Shown here: positions 51,723 to 63,747 of the stretch, piece after piece
Position numbering within the stretch: the stretch's first letter is position 1
Layout: each line of letters opens with the position of its first letter
NCBI GenBank assembly: GCA_018136815.1
Contig: CM030937.1
Span: 2,655,820-2,719,819, forward strand
DNA length: 64,000 nt
Reading direction: 5' to 3'
DNA from: Isochrysis galbana
Taxonomy: Eukaryota; Haptophyta; Isochrysidales; Isochrysidaceae
The notes under the pieces: generated by a model
The model's input: only the letters and a program-made list of their open reading frames with translations
Database searches by the model: none
What the model was told of the DNA's origin: nothing
Translations under genes and position numbers: made by a program

Positions 51723-53264
51723 GGTCCGCTTCATGACTTTCTCTATGCTGTTAGACTTGGATCTGACATGCACTCTAGGACAAGAGACGATCCATGACAG
51801 AGCAGTTGCCGGGATCCTCGAGCATCCCTACAAACGATCATCGATCATGCTAGCTCTGTCTTCTATAGAAGGCTTTTCTCCTGTCAAGTTGAGCGCACAG
51901 CGCGGCGACCCCAATCCGCTCTTATCTCTCCCTGCAATCCCCATTTCCCGCTCGTCTCGCTTTTCATGCAACCTACCCTTCCGATCCTGACTCAAGCAAT
52001 CCAACCATCCATCGCATTTGGAGAATATATGGATACCATCTTATGGTGACGCCATGGCTATCACGCGTCGGCTTGCGTCTTCGCAAACTGCAGCCTCGTG
52101 CCGCAGAACTAGACCTCATCATATTCCGTGGTACGCCACAATACCGATGTACCTACCGCGCCGGACTTGTTGCTCCGACGGTTGCAGCCTGAGTTGCCAG
52201 CCGTGGCCGGTGGCGCTGACCCGTGACGCGATTTCTTGTGCAATGGACGTGCGACAAGCTTGATTTCATAAGCGGCGTCGAAAGCTCCGCTTCTCCGCCA
52301 GTATGACGTACTCGCCGGGCTGGTAGGACAGTTGCAGTCAGGCCTCGCTATGGTCAACTCGCCCACATAGTGCCGTTGGACTCGACACTCCACCTTCCGA
52401 GGCATGTTCATGTTTCATCCATCGTCGACAAGCATGGTGTGACGTCAATTGTGCTCCTCTGTCGGTATGTGCGGGATCATGTGGCATTTCGAGGGTCTAG
52501 CATCGAGGTACGTGACGTACCCGCGAGAAGGCGCAATGCATCGCCCGTCTTTCGCGATCGCACACCCCTTGCCAGTCTCCAACATCCCTTGCCAGTCGCA
52601 CATACAGACGGTCATGTCTTTTGTTGCGGGCTACATGGACATGAGCGAGCTGCTCCCCTTTTGTTGTGTAGTCGTGGCCGTGGATGGGCACTGTGCTTCA
52701 TATCGTGGCGCGCGCTTGCACGAGCGCTTATGTATGTGCGTGCGCGTGCGCGCGCGCGAGCATCTGGTGTCGTTGCGTGTGGTCGGTTGCGCGGAACAAT
52801 AACCCCCACTAGGTTGGTAAGTGTTGATGTTGAATGCGCACCGACTTCGCGGTTCGATTATGAAGAGTGAATAGGGAGTGCTCGGGCCGTTGTAGGAGGC
52901 AAATCGCTTCTTTGATAGGTCCTTTATAGTACGACCGCGGCCGTTCGCCTGTGTCTATGCAGGCGCCATCGTTACAGCCCTTCCACTTCCAGACTATTAA
53001 GATAAAGACTTAGGACTGGTAGAAAAACTCAAGTAAAAAGTCTCGCCTCGCGCGTGGCAATGCGCTTCTATTTTGAATTTTGCTACCGCGCCTCTGCTCC
53101 TTCCTTTCCCCTCTCCAACCTGCCTTGCGGCGACTCCCCTCGTGCGCTACTTGGGGGCCGGCGGGATTTGTTTGGCGGGATGCGTCCCGGCCCCTAGCGG
53201 TAGGGTTCCCTCGCCTTCCTCGCGTTCCGCTAAGTGGTCGGTGTTGTCGTGTTTGATCTTGGGG
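51723..53264. other. Intergenic, no gene seen
   Basis: About 1.5 kb of medium-complexity DNA. A two-copy CCCTTGCCAGTC motif lies at about 52566 and 52587 and a (GCGC)n-type patch at about 52738-52760. Frames up to 166 codons occur but none shows a domain. Confidence 0.45.
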
Positions 53265-53873
53265 GGGGGGGGGGGGGGCACCATTTCTCACAACATGCCA
53301 TTGGGGAGATGTGCAAACCCCCCCTCTCCGTCTCTCCACTCTCTCCCATCGCTCTCCCTCTCTCCCTGCGGCGCGTGCCGCCAAGAGGCGCGCCATGGCA
53401 TGCCATGACCTATCTATGGTCAGAGGTCCTGTGGGGGCTCCCAGCCAGAGGGCAAGCAAGGGCAGCTCAGGGGGCAGTGGAGACTGGGGCTCAGTCAGCC
53501 CCTGCCCCCCCCCTTGCCTCTCCCCTCTCCCACGCTCGCCTCGCTGGCCATGGGCGAGCCGCCCAGAGGCCCCTGTATGCGCCTGGCGACCAGGACCAGG
53601 GACAGCGGGGGAGTCAGCTCGAGGGCAGGCCCCATGCGGGCGTGGGAGTGTGATTCGCAGCCCACGACCACTAGCCACTAGGTCGGGGTCTGGGCCAGAA
53701 TGATGATTGCCCAGCCCCTGCCAGAAGGCAGGGGCTGAGGTCTGAGGTTGGTTGCCGTTGGTTGAAGAAGTTGATGTATGGGCGCCCACCCCAAGGGGTG
53801 TCCGTGATGGAGTGAGGGTGAGGGGGGCGCGAGGCCCTCATTGACTCCCACTTATAAAAGTAGGTTGCGCTAC
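53265..53873 (-). repeat. Repeat family B, long copy
   Basis: On the minus strand it starts CCTACTTTTATAAGTGGGAG, TCA, ATG and a GAGGGC-CTCGC-GCCCCC hairpin, then CTCACCCTCACTCCATCAC. The body matches the 40565 copy through GGCCATGGGCGAGCC-like and CTGCCCCCTGAGCTGCC blocks and ends near a C/G run at 53265. Confidence 0.85.
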
Positions 53874-54392
53874 TGCTACTGCTACTACGCCCATGCGCGT
53901 GTGCCATGTACTACGTACCACCCACTACGCCCACTACCCCAGCACTGGGCTTGCGGCACGACGTCACCACCCCCATGACGTACCGCAGTAAACACACAAG
54001 GCACGCGCTATCGCACGTCCTCCAAACCCCAACCCTCATACAAACCTCCAGTCCAGTACCACCGTGGGGTGGGGGTGGGGGGCGAACCATTGGCGGGTCG
54101 TGCAGATGAGAGCGAGAAGCCCTTAGCAGTTAGCGGGCGTTATGGCCCAAGAGCAGAGCCGGGGCGCTAGAAGTGCCATGTCCCGTGTACGGGCAGTACT
54201 AATAGCCCGAAATCTTCGAGACAAATTGTTCTCGCTCACACCGGCCCCGAGCGATACAAATTGCCCCCACTGACCTACGAGCCGTGCTCCCTCCCGCGGT
54301 CCAGCATGCGTGCATATGCAGCTATGCAGCGCTATAACATGCCATCTCCCTGCCTAGTCTATCTTCGTCCTTCATCACCACAATCACTCAAT
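53874..54392. other. Intergenic and 3' flank of the kinase gene
   Basis: A (CTACTG)n tract at about 53872-53887 follows the family B start. No gene recognised. Confidence 0.45.
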
Positions 54393-55469
54393 TTATGTGT
54401 GCTCGCATGATGGGCGCATGGAATCAGCGTGCAATTGAGCCTCAGCTCGCATATTATACGCCACGATAGCAGCAGCGTGCGTTTGTGGCGCGTCTGCATC
54501 GAGGAGAGAAAGGAGCACCTGACCGGGAATCGGCTCTCTACTAAGAAGCCATTTGCTTTGCAATGCTTGTAGGGCGCTCGCGCGGGCCATTGGGTCGTAA
54601 CAGATCAGCCTCTCCAAACACTCGATCGCATCATCCGGCGCATGTGGAAGCGCGGCTCCAAGCGGCACCGGTTCGCGTGCTGGGATGTCCAGCTTGTCGA
54701 AGTCAGGCATTGCACTCACGCCTGGCCAGCGTGCCTCTGTTGGGGATCCCAAGAGAAGGACTACCCTGAAGATTTGGTCAATGTCTGACGAGCCGGTCAG
54801 CATAGGAGACACAGAAAATAGCTGTGCGATCACACAACCCGCAGCCCACATATCGACGCCCTCGCCGTAGTTCCGCGAGCCCAAGAGTAGCTCTGGAGCT
54901 CGGTACCACCTGGTGCCCACATGAGCCGTGAGCTCACCACCAGCACCCGCAGCTGCAGCGGCGGCGGCGTCCCCAGCATGTTCGTCCAGCATATGGCTTG
55001 GGGAGAGACGTGCCTGCCCGAAGTCACCAATCTGAAGGCAGCCGTCCGGACCAAAAAGTAAATTCGCCGGCTTGATGTCTCGGTGGATGAGGCCGGCAGC
55101 ATGGCACGCAGCGAGCCCACACAGGATCTGCGCAGCAACGTCCTGGGCGGCGACATCTGGCACCGGCAGCGCGCGACGGTCGAGGAGTGCGTGAAGCGAG
55201 GCGTGCATGAAAGGCAGGACAAACACGATGTTGGCGCCGTGCGTGTACGAGCCGATCAACTGCATCACGTTCGGGTGCTCGACCGCCTGCAGAGCGAGCA
55301 ACTCGCGAAGTGCTGTGAGAGGCAGAGCGCGCACGTCGCGCAGCCGAACCTTCTTGAGGGCGACGGCGCGTCCGGAGCAGCCGTCAAGGGCTCGGAACAC
55401 CTGGCCGAACGAGCCCTCCCCCAGCTTGTCGAGCACACGGTAGCGCCGTGCGGAGTGCTCCGCCTCCAT
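54393..55469 (-). CDS. Cyclin-dependent-kinase family protein, CDK20/CCRK-like
   Basis: A single exon of 358 residues with a complete Ser/Thr kinase core: GEGSFG (17-22), ATP-binding Lys39 in AVALKK, helix C motif PLTALRE, HRDIKPAN from 129, DFG at 149-151, activating Thr186 in VGTRWYRAPE and GVDMWAAGC. PLTALRE together with MPDFDKLDI...PVPL, and the spacing after it, fits CDK20 (cell-cycle-related kinase, which regulates cilia and MAK-type kinases) better than CDK1 or CDK7. The activation segment has an unusual Ala/Gly-rich insertion of about 20 residues (155-180). CDK20 is typical of ciliated organisms. The kinase call is certain, the subfamily likely. Confidence 0.85.
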   Translation of the reverse strand: MEAEHSARRYRVLDKLGEGSFGQVFRALDGCSGRAVALKKVRLRDVRALPLTALRELLALQAVEHPNVMQLIGSYTHGANIVFVLPFMHASLHALLDRRALPVPDVAAQDVAAQILCGLAACHAAGLIHRDIKPANLLFGPDGCLQIGDFGQARLSPSHMLDEHAGDAAAAAAAGAGGELTAHVGTRWYRAPELLLGSRNYGEGVDMWAAGCVIAQLFSVSPMLTGSSDIDQIFRVVLLLGSPTEARWPGVSAMPDFDKLDIPAREPVPLGAALPHAPDDAIECLERLICYDPMARASALQALQSKWLLSREPIPGQVLLSLLDADAPQTHAAAIVAYNMRAEAQLHADSMRPSCEHT

Positions 55470-55699
55470 CGGCGCGGCGGTTGCAGCCGGCCACCGTCGG
55501 CAAAGCCGAGCGTAGAGACACTCTCTCCATTGTAGTACTAGTAGGTCTATTCTACTCTAGAGTAGAGGAGTATTCCCAGAGGGGAAGTAGATACTCCTAT
55601 GTACGTTTGTTCATATGAATATTCTCGTGTTGTGAACACCGCGACCTGATGTTTTCGTTTGTTTACAAAACTACCTTACGTGTCGATGGCTCCGAACAC
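55470..55699. other. Upstream region of the kinase gene
   Basis: Contains an AGTACTAGTAG-like and TCTACTCTAGAGTAGA palindrome (about 55548-55565); presumed promoter. Confidence 0.35.
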
Positions 55700-56210
55700 T
55701 GCATAACTCTTTACTGCCGGGAGCGCAGCATGCAAATGGATGCTTGGAAGTTTCGTTTTTTGAGGTGAGAGAAGAGAGGAAGACATGTTCAACGATATAA
55801 GCATAAGCGACGTTTTCCGCAAAGAAAAAGAGATGACCAAATTTTTCCCGATCCCCCCCCCCCCCCCCCTTCTCCCTCCCAGTCCCACTCCGTTGCGTCG
55901 CGCCGCCCTCCCCTCGCCCCTCCGCCGCCCCATACCTCTTTCTAACGTGCACACCTGGATTATTTGGATTTGGTAAACTGAAGCATCCAAATGGCAAATG
56001 GCAAATGGCTGCTTCGCCCCAGGGCCTATTTTCTCCATAATTCCATACTACAATCTCGACCTATTGTGTTGTGAATGGGTGGGAGTGTGGGGAAGGATGT
56101 CCCTGAGGCTCCCCCAGCACCTCATGGGCACCCGTCAAGGCGTTGGCGAGCAGGGACGAAATATGTCGCTTGAAGCATCCATTTGCATGCTCCGGCAGTA
56201 AACAGTTAAT
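55700..56210. repeat. Inverted-repeat unit, possible MITE
   Basis: TTTACTGCCGGGAGCGCAGC then ATGCAAATGGATGCTT on the left (about 55709-55745) is repeated inverted on the right at about 56170-56203, apart from a 5-6-base insertion on the left. An additional partial copy (GAAGCATCCAAATGGCAAAT) lies inside at about 55980. The centre has a C run. No target-site duplication was recognised. Confidence 0.6.
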
Positions 56211-56798
56211 AGAGTAGAGTACCCTCCCTTAGAATGGGAGGAAAGTAGAGGGAGTAGAGAGATGGGGTGAGAGATGCAGAGCGGAGCGAGCGCGCTTCCC
56301 ATCTTCCCATCCTGTTTTTCTCCCCCCACTGCCCGCCGGCCGCGCCGCGCGGGGGCCCGGCCACCGAAAGGGTCGTCGCCAAGCAGCCCCGCCCGTCGAC
56401 GGCCACTTGAAGAGCGGAATAAAGGGGGCCAAACACATTAGAGAATGTCTCGGTTGGCGGATGGGTTGCGCTCGCGACAAACGGGCCTCCTCTCAGGATG
56501 AAGATAGACAGACACACATTCCCTTTAAATGCGTGTCTCGTGCAACTTCAAAGATGCCTCGGAGGCTATGAGTGGGAATATAGTGAACGGAGCGGTTGGA
56601 GAGGGAAGAAACAGCCTGCGCAGGGACCGCGCGAGCGCAGCAGGAGAGCGGCTGGCGCCAGCCTCCCCCCACTCCAACCCCCCTTCCACCCCCCCTTCCA
56701 AACCCCCCTCTGCGCCCCTCCTCCCTTCCCACCCCGCCACGCCCCTCGCTGCCGCTCCTGGGATGCTCAGTCTACCCTCCCGCTCGTCGCAGGCCGCC
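56211..56798. other. Upstream region of the NAMPT gene
   Basis: GC-rich, with C-rich blocks from 56660; a probable leader acceptor (CGTCGCAG) precedes the ATG by 6 bases. Confidence 0.45.
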
Positions 56799-58627
<1,829 letters not shown>

Positions 58628-59002
58628 ATCACTGACTGTGACGTCTTAATTCGAGGTGCGCTCTCAGAATTTAGAGATTGGCATCTGCCTCCTTGCGGGC
58701 TGCCCGAGTAAGCTGTTGCAAGCGTGCGGGGCGTTGCGGCACGAGGTTGGTGCCACACGCCGTCCTGCTCGCGTCGCACATGGCAAGCATCGGACACTCA
58801 TCGTCGTGGACCTATGTGGCCAAGCCTATGCATGTTGCGCAAGATGGTGGGCATCGACACGCACGTGCACCGACGCTGCCCGTGGCATCCGCAGTCACGA
58901 TGTGAATGATTGTCATGTCCCATGTGCATTGGCATCTGCGACTGCTGCTACTAATATAGCTCTAAGTCGACACCTATTATGATATAATAGCGAGAATGCT
59001 TG
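58628..59002. other. 3' flank of NAMPT
   Basis: No gene seen; frames are short and unrecognised. Confidence 0.4.
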
Positions 59003-59475
59003 TCAACAGCTAAGTTCATACTTAGTTGAGCATGGGGGGGGGGGGGCTCCCCGCTCAGCTCCCAAGCTCCAATTCCCCTCGGGGGGGCCTGTCGGTCATC
59101 CCCATGCTCTGCCATTTACGGTTGCTACGGCATGACCTAGGCACTCACATCAAACACCACACACCACCCAGACCTCTAGTTGGCGCGGGTCGCGATTCGC
59201 ACTCCCACGCCTGCGCTGGGCCTGCCCTCGAGCCGAGTCACCCCATCCCTGGTGACTGGTGACCGCCAGGCATGCGCAAGATACAGGCGGCAGCCCTCCT
59301 CCCTCCTGGGCGGCACCGCCATGCACACAAGGCCAGCGAGGCGCGAGGCGAGCGTGGGAGAGGAGGGCCAGGGGGGGACAGGGGCTGAGCCCCAGCCTCG
59401 ACTGCCCCCTGAGCTGCCTCTGCCGGCCCCTTGGGGGCCCTCAGAGGACCTTGGAGAGCAGGCCACGTGTGGCAT
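59003..59475 (+). repeat. Repeat family B copy
   Basis: Starts with CTAAGT-TCAT-ACTTAG, TTGAGC and ATG, then a G-run. The body (GGCGCGGGTCGCGATTCGCA, CCTGCGCTGGGCCTGCCCTC, GCCAGCGAGG, CTGCCCCCTGAGCTGCC) matches 40720-40930. The second hairpin is not preserved in this copy. Confidence 0.8.
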
Positions 59476-59579
59476 GGGAAGACAGAAGACATCCCAAAAA
59501 AAGAATAGATATAGGCGACTTAAGGCCCGTATTCCACATAAGACATAAGCGACAAAGGTGGGCTTAAACCCAGCGAGGA

Positions 59580-59992
59580 GCTAGCAGCTAGCAGAGCTAG
59601 CCACCAAGCTGAGGATCGCGCACGTTGTCGAAGAGACCGAGGAGCGAGGCAACGTAGACGAATAAACGCCACTAATACAACCAGCAAGGGAGGGCACCAC
59701 TAGAGGCACTGCGATCCAGTCGGGACCCAACCAACAACTAAAACACGGCCGCGAGGACGAGACATACGATAGAGAAAGAGAAAGGCCAAAAGGCCTGCCC
59801 GGACCCCACACTCCAAACCAGGCCTCAAGTAGGTAGTGCACCGAGGCCGGACCCCGGAAACCAAAGAAAAAGGAAAGAAGGGGGGCAGGGGAGGAGGTGG
59901 AGGGAGGGAAGATGAGGGCGTTGGAAATAGAGATGGATAGCCCTGTGGACGGTAGGTGTATAGCCCTGAATCTTCAGATGTTTTTATAACAA
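59580..59992 (+). repeat. Repeat family A, longest copy
   Basis: About 400 bases ending CCCTGAATCTTCAGATGTTT with a further two T. It contains GGACCCCGGAAACCAAAG, GGGGCAGGGGAGGAGGTGGA and GGGAGGGAAG, shared with shorter copies. The copies all share the same right end and differ in where they start, as expected for 5'-truncated retrotransposition. Confidence 0.75.
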
Positions 59993-60543
59993 TAGGACTA
60001 ATTATCATCAGACGCATGCGCAGCTACCTTTTGCCGGTGAGACTTTTGCTACACAAAAGTGAATCATGCAAAGTGCTCCTGGCTCCTGGGGGGTTATGTA
60101 AAGCACACCATGCTCTGCAGCCCCCACAATTGACCCCTAGGTGCCCCCTAGTGCGATATGCATGCCCTCAACCAAGCGTCGCGATCATTGCATAAAATTC
60201 TCTCTCCGACTTGCCGTATACGTATACATCCTGCGGGCCGCGGATTTTCGTCGAGACACGCCGTGCCAGAACAAATCTGCACCTTGTCAAAGTACAGGAG
60301 AGAGGAGGAGGAGAGCGCCGGGGCGATCACAGGACGTGTGGACCATTGCCGGTTGCTCCAGGCTCCAGGTCTGCCCCTGCAATGTGGGAACCCCCAAAGG
60401 GTACCCCACCCAGCAGACCCATTATTGCTGCTCGTCCGCCGTTGAGAGTCACCCCCCTCAGACACTCCCGCGAGCCTACATTCTCCGTGACTGTATACTG
60501 TATGCTCTGCCTGCGCCACACCGGCCACCGTCTCCTCATCCTC

Positions 60544-60624
60544 TTCAAGGCCGCACAACTAGTAGGCGTGTAGCCCAGAAGCCAGAAGCCCAGATGTTTT
60601 TTTTTTCTTCAAGGCCGCACAATA
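60544..60624 (+). mobile_element. Short family A insertion with a 16-base target-site duplication
   Basis: CTTCAAGGCCGCACAA occurs at about 60545-60560 and again at about 60608-60623. Between them lie only 47 bases: CTAGTAGGCGTGTAGCCCAG, a short duplicated CAGAAGC segment and CAGATG plus T(10). The enclosed part is the family A end. The long duplication and severe left truncation point to target-primed reverse transcription. Confidence 0.85.
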
Positions 60625-61250
60625 GGCGAAGCCATGCCGACATCGTCGCCTTCTCGCACGCTCAACCTGCATGACGGCATGACACTCATGACGTGCAATG
60701 GCAATGGCTACGGCCGCGGCCCGGGCATCGCGCGTCGCAGCAGCGGCCCCTGCGCCTCCTCTAAGCTCGGCTAGGAGTGTGTAGAGCGGGTCATCGAATG
60801 CGAGATGCCATGCATGGCCCCCAGTCCTCGGTCCTCAGTGAAGGCCAGAGAGATCCCCTTTGGCGGCCGCGCGCACCCGCCGCCCACCCACTAAGTAGCC
60901 CCTTAAAGAAAACATGGAACATGGGGAACCACCTTCCACCTTGAGCGTAGAGCACGAGGGGAGTTGCCGCAAGGCGGGTAGTGAGGGAGCTGAAGGGAGA
61001 AGGGCTTGGCTGCGTAAATGAGACCCAGTGCCACGTGTGCGTGTGAGGCGAGACTATTAAAGGTTTTTTTTTACAAAATGGTTGGCACCGCTACGGAGGG
61101 AGGCCATAGAGAGGCACATAATTCTTCACTATCATCACAACAATCGATGCGTCGCTAAGCGACCCCAGGTTGACAAGCGGGACACTGACAAACGTGGCTT
61201 GGGCCGGCTCACAGCATCGCCATCAACCATCCAACAGACAGAAGGCACGT
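60625..61250. other. Intergenic and 3' flank of the EFL gene
   Basis: No gene seen. AT-rich TTAAAGGTTTTTTTTTAC occurs at about 61056-61073. Confidence 0.4.
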
Positions 61251-62681
61251 TTACTTCTTCTTGGCCTTCTTGTCCTCCTCCGGCGGCATGTCAGCCTTGG
61301 CTGTGACGGACACGACCTTGCCAAGCATGACGGCAGTGTTGCCATCGAGGAAGGCAATGCGCGACAGACCCTCGCAATTCTTGAAAGAGTCGACGACGAG
61401 CGGCTGCTGCGGGCGGAAGGTAACCTGGGCCATCTCGTTCGACTTGAGCGAGTGCGGCGACTCCATCTTCTTGCCACCAGTCTCCTTACCGACCTTGAAA
61501 ACGAACGCAGTGGCGCGGCAGGCAGCACGACCGCAGCGCACGAAACCAATGGGCGAGTATCCAAGCTTGATCTCACCGGGGATGTCGAGCGTTTGGATCT
61601 GGGCGTCGAATTGGCCGACCTGATCGAGCGACTTGTCCTTCTTGTAGATCATGACATCGCCGACACGGGGCATGTTCTGCTTCTCCAGGCCCTTGATGTT
61701 GAGGCCAACATTGTCACCAGGCTTGGCAACCTCGTGGCGCGTATGGTGCATCTCGATCGTGAAAACCTTGCCAGCGCACGCATTGGCGGCAGTGTGGGTC
61801 GGCATGAAGATAACTTCCTCGTTGGGCTTGACGAGGCCCTGCTCAATGCGGCCAGCAAGCACATCACCAACACCCTTGATCTTGTAGATGCCAGAGATGG
61901 GCATGCGCATGGGCGCAGTCTCGTTGCGGCCCGGCGGCGAGCACATGTCGTTGAGGCAGTCGTAGAGGGTGTGGATGTGAATCTTCTCCTTATTGGGCAT
62001 AAGCACGTCCTGTCCGGTCCACCAGCTCATGTTCTCAGACTTCTTGTTGAGGTTGTCGCCCATCCAGCCCGAGATGGGGAGGACCGGCACGGAGTTCTCA
62101 ACGAAGTCCTTTTTCCAGCCGACCTTGATAAGCATATTCTTCATCTCTCCGCCAACCTCATCGTAGCGTGCCTTCTTGTAGCCCGCAACGTCGGTGTCCA
62201 TCTTGTTGACGCCAATGATGAGCTGCTTGACGCCAAGAAGGTTGATGAGGCGCGCATGCTGACGCGATTGACCCTGCACCTCACCAGCCTTGTGGTTGCC
62301 CTTCTGGATGGCAGTGGTGAAGTTACCATCGGCCGGCACCATGAGGAGGGCGACGTCAGCCTGGGCGGCGCCGGAAATCATATTCTTGATAAAGTCACGG
62401 TGACCGGGGGCGTCAATAATGGTGTAATGCCACTTCTCAGTGAAGAACTCCTTGGTGGTGCACGAGATCGTCACACCACGCTCACGCTCCTCCTTTTGGC
62501 GATCCATGTAGAAGGCGAAGGCGAACGAAGACTTGCCAAGGCGGTCGGCCTCCGCCTTCAGCTTCTCCATCTCACGCTCTGGAATACCGCCGAGCTCGAA
62601 GAGAAGGCGGCCAGTGGTGGTCGACTTGCCAGAGTCGACGTGGCCACAGATAACAATCGACATGTGGTCCTTCTCAGTCAT
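61251..62681 (-). CDS. EFL: Elongation factor-like GTPase (EFL), replaces EF-1A
   Basis: A single exon of 476 residues. It brings aminoacyl-tRNA to the ribosome as a GTP complex in the cytosol. GTPase motifs: GHVDSGKS (13-20), the switch region ERGVTISCTT, DAPGHRDF, and NKMD. It is EFL and not EF-1A because the segment after PADGNFTTAI reads QKGNHKAGEVQGQSRQHARL, an EFL hallmark, and because of KSSFAFAFYMDRQKEERERG. The C-terminus ends in a lysine cluster (EEDKKAKKK). The long opposite-strand frame (61170-62690) mirrors the gene and is a composition artefact. Confidence 0.95.
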   Translation of the reverse strand: MTEKDHMSIVICGHVDSGKSTTTGRLLFELGGIPEREMEKLKAEADRLGKSSFAFAFYMDRQKEERERGVTISCTTKEFFTEKWHYTIIDAPGHRDFIKNMISGAAQADVALLMVPADGNFTTAIQKGNHKAGEVQGQSRQHARLINLLGVKQLIIGVNKMDTDVAGYKKARYDEVGGEMKNMLIKVGWKKDFVENSVPVLPISGWMGDNLNKKSENMSWWTGQDVLMPNKEKIHIHTLYDCLNDMCSPPGRNETAPMRMPISGIYKIKGVGDVLAGRIEQGLVKPNEEVIFMPTHTAANACAGKVFTIEMHHTRHEVAKPGDNVGLNIKGLEKQNMPRVGDVMIYKKDKSLDQVGQFDAQIQTLDIPGEIKLGYSPIGFVRCGRAACRATAFVFKVGKETGGKKMESPHSLKSNEMAQVTFRPQQPLVVDSFKNCEGLSRIAFLDGNTAVMLGKVVSVTAKADMPPEEDKKAKKK

Positions 62682-63747
62682 GTCTGCTGATTAGCAGGAG
62701 AGATTCTGCGATGGCGAGGCGATGTGACGATGTTAAATATTATGAGTAGGCGCGCTGCTTTTCCCCGAACTAAGAAGGAGGGGCATGCTGAGGACTTGGG
62801 AACCAGTCGAAGGCGTGTCCACACCGCAGACACTCGGTGGGCGGCACAGACACGGGCATGCATCGAGCCCTCCGTGAAAGGTCTGTCGAGAGAAGAGCAG
62901 CGTTCCAATCCATTCTCTCAACGCCGCGCGAACACGCTAGCCGGCTCATGGATCAGAGAAAAGGAGGGCGGGGAGAGGAAGCGGGGGGAGGAGGGGGGAA
63001 GGGCAGGCCCTCACCCTTTGCGGCAGGAGAGGAAAGGCCCCAGAGACGTAGCCTGGAGATGGGCACGAAGTCGCCCCCCCCCCCCCCCCTCGACTCCCTC
63101 TCCCGCCCCCCCCCCCTCCCCCCCCCCCCCCGGTGCTCCCCCGCGAGACGCGAAGTTTGACCGGAGGATAACCTTCCATTCTACTCGCCTCGCCCCCTCG
63201 CGGGGTCGGCGCGACGGCTCGACTCTAGACTCGACATCTAACATAAAGTTCGAAACTTCTAATACTACTCTAGTAGCCTATTTTCTATTTTTCACGTTTC
63301 CAGCGTGTTTTGAACACCGCCGTCCGCCGCTGTCGCCCCGTCGCCCCTTGTTTCACGCTTCCATGCGCGCACTCTCTGTGGGGTAGTGGGGTAACTGGAG
63401 TCTGGCGTGGTCTAGACTGATATTATCATTTGTGCTAGTGCCGTCTGCTAGCTGCTAGCTCCACCCTCCACCCTCCACCCCCACCCCAAGAAATTCGAAA
63501 TTCTTCATTCTTGATAATTCTTGTAGGGCGTAGGGCGGTCATCAAACACTGATTTATAACTACTAATACTAACATGTGGGGGGGACTGCATTTTTTGACC
63601 GTCCCCCAAAGCCCATAAAAAAATCCCAGGCGCCAGGCGGGGCTCACCTGCCGCCGCGAAAAATTAAAAATTCCCGAGGAAAATTATGGTGGGTTTTACG
63701 TTTTACCGCCCCCCTCGCCCCTCGCCCCCCCCCTTCTGCACACGCGC
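62682..63747. other. Upstream region of EFL and intergenic DNA
   Basis: Contains GA-rich DNA (62950-63005), C runs (63074-63131) and small palindromes; no gene. A partial family D start (GTAGGGCGGTCA followed by AAACACTG) lies at about 63530-63550. Confidence 0.45.

Noticed and set aside
61170-62690. 506-codon frame antisense to EFL
   Set aside because: Same composition effect over a highly biased gene; the minus-strand protein is unmistakable.
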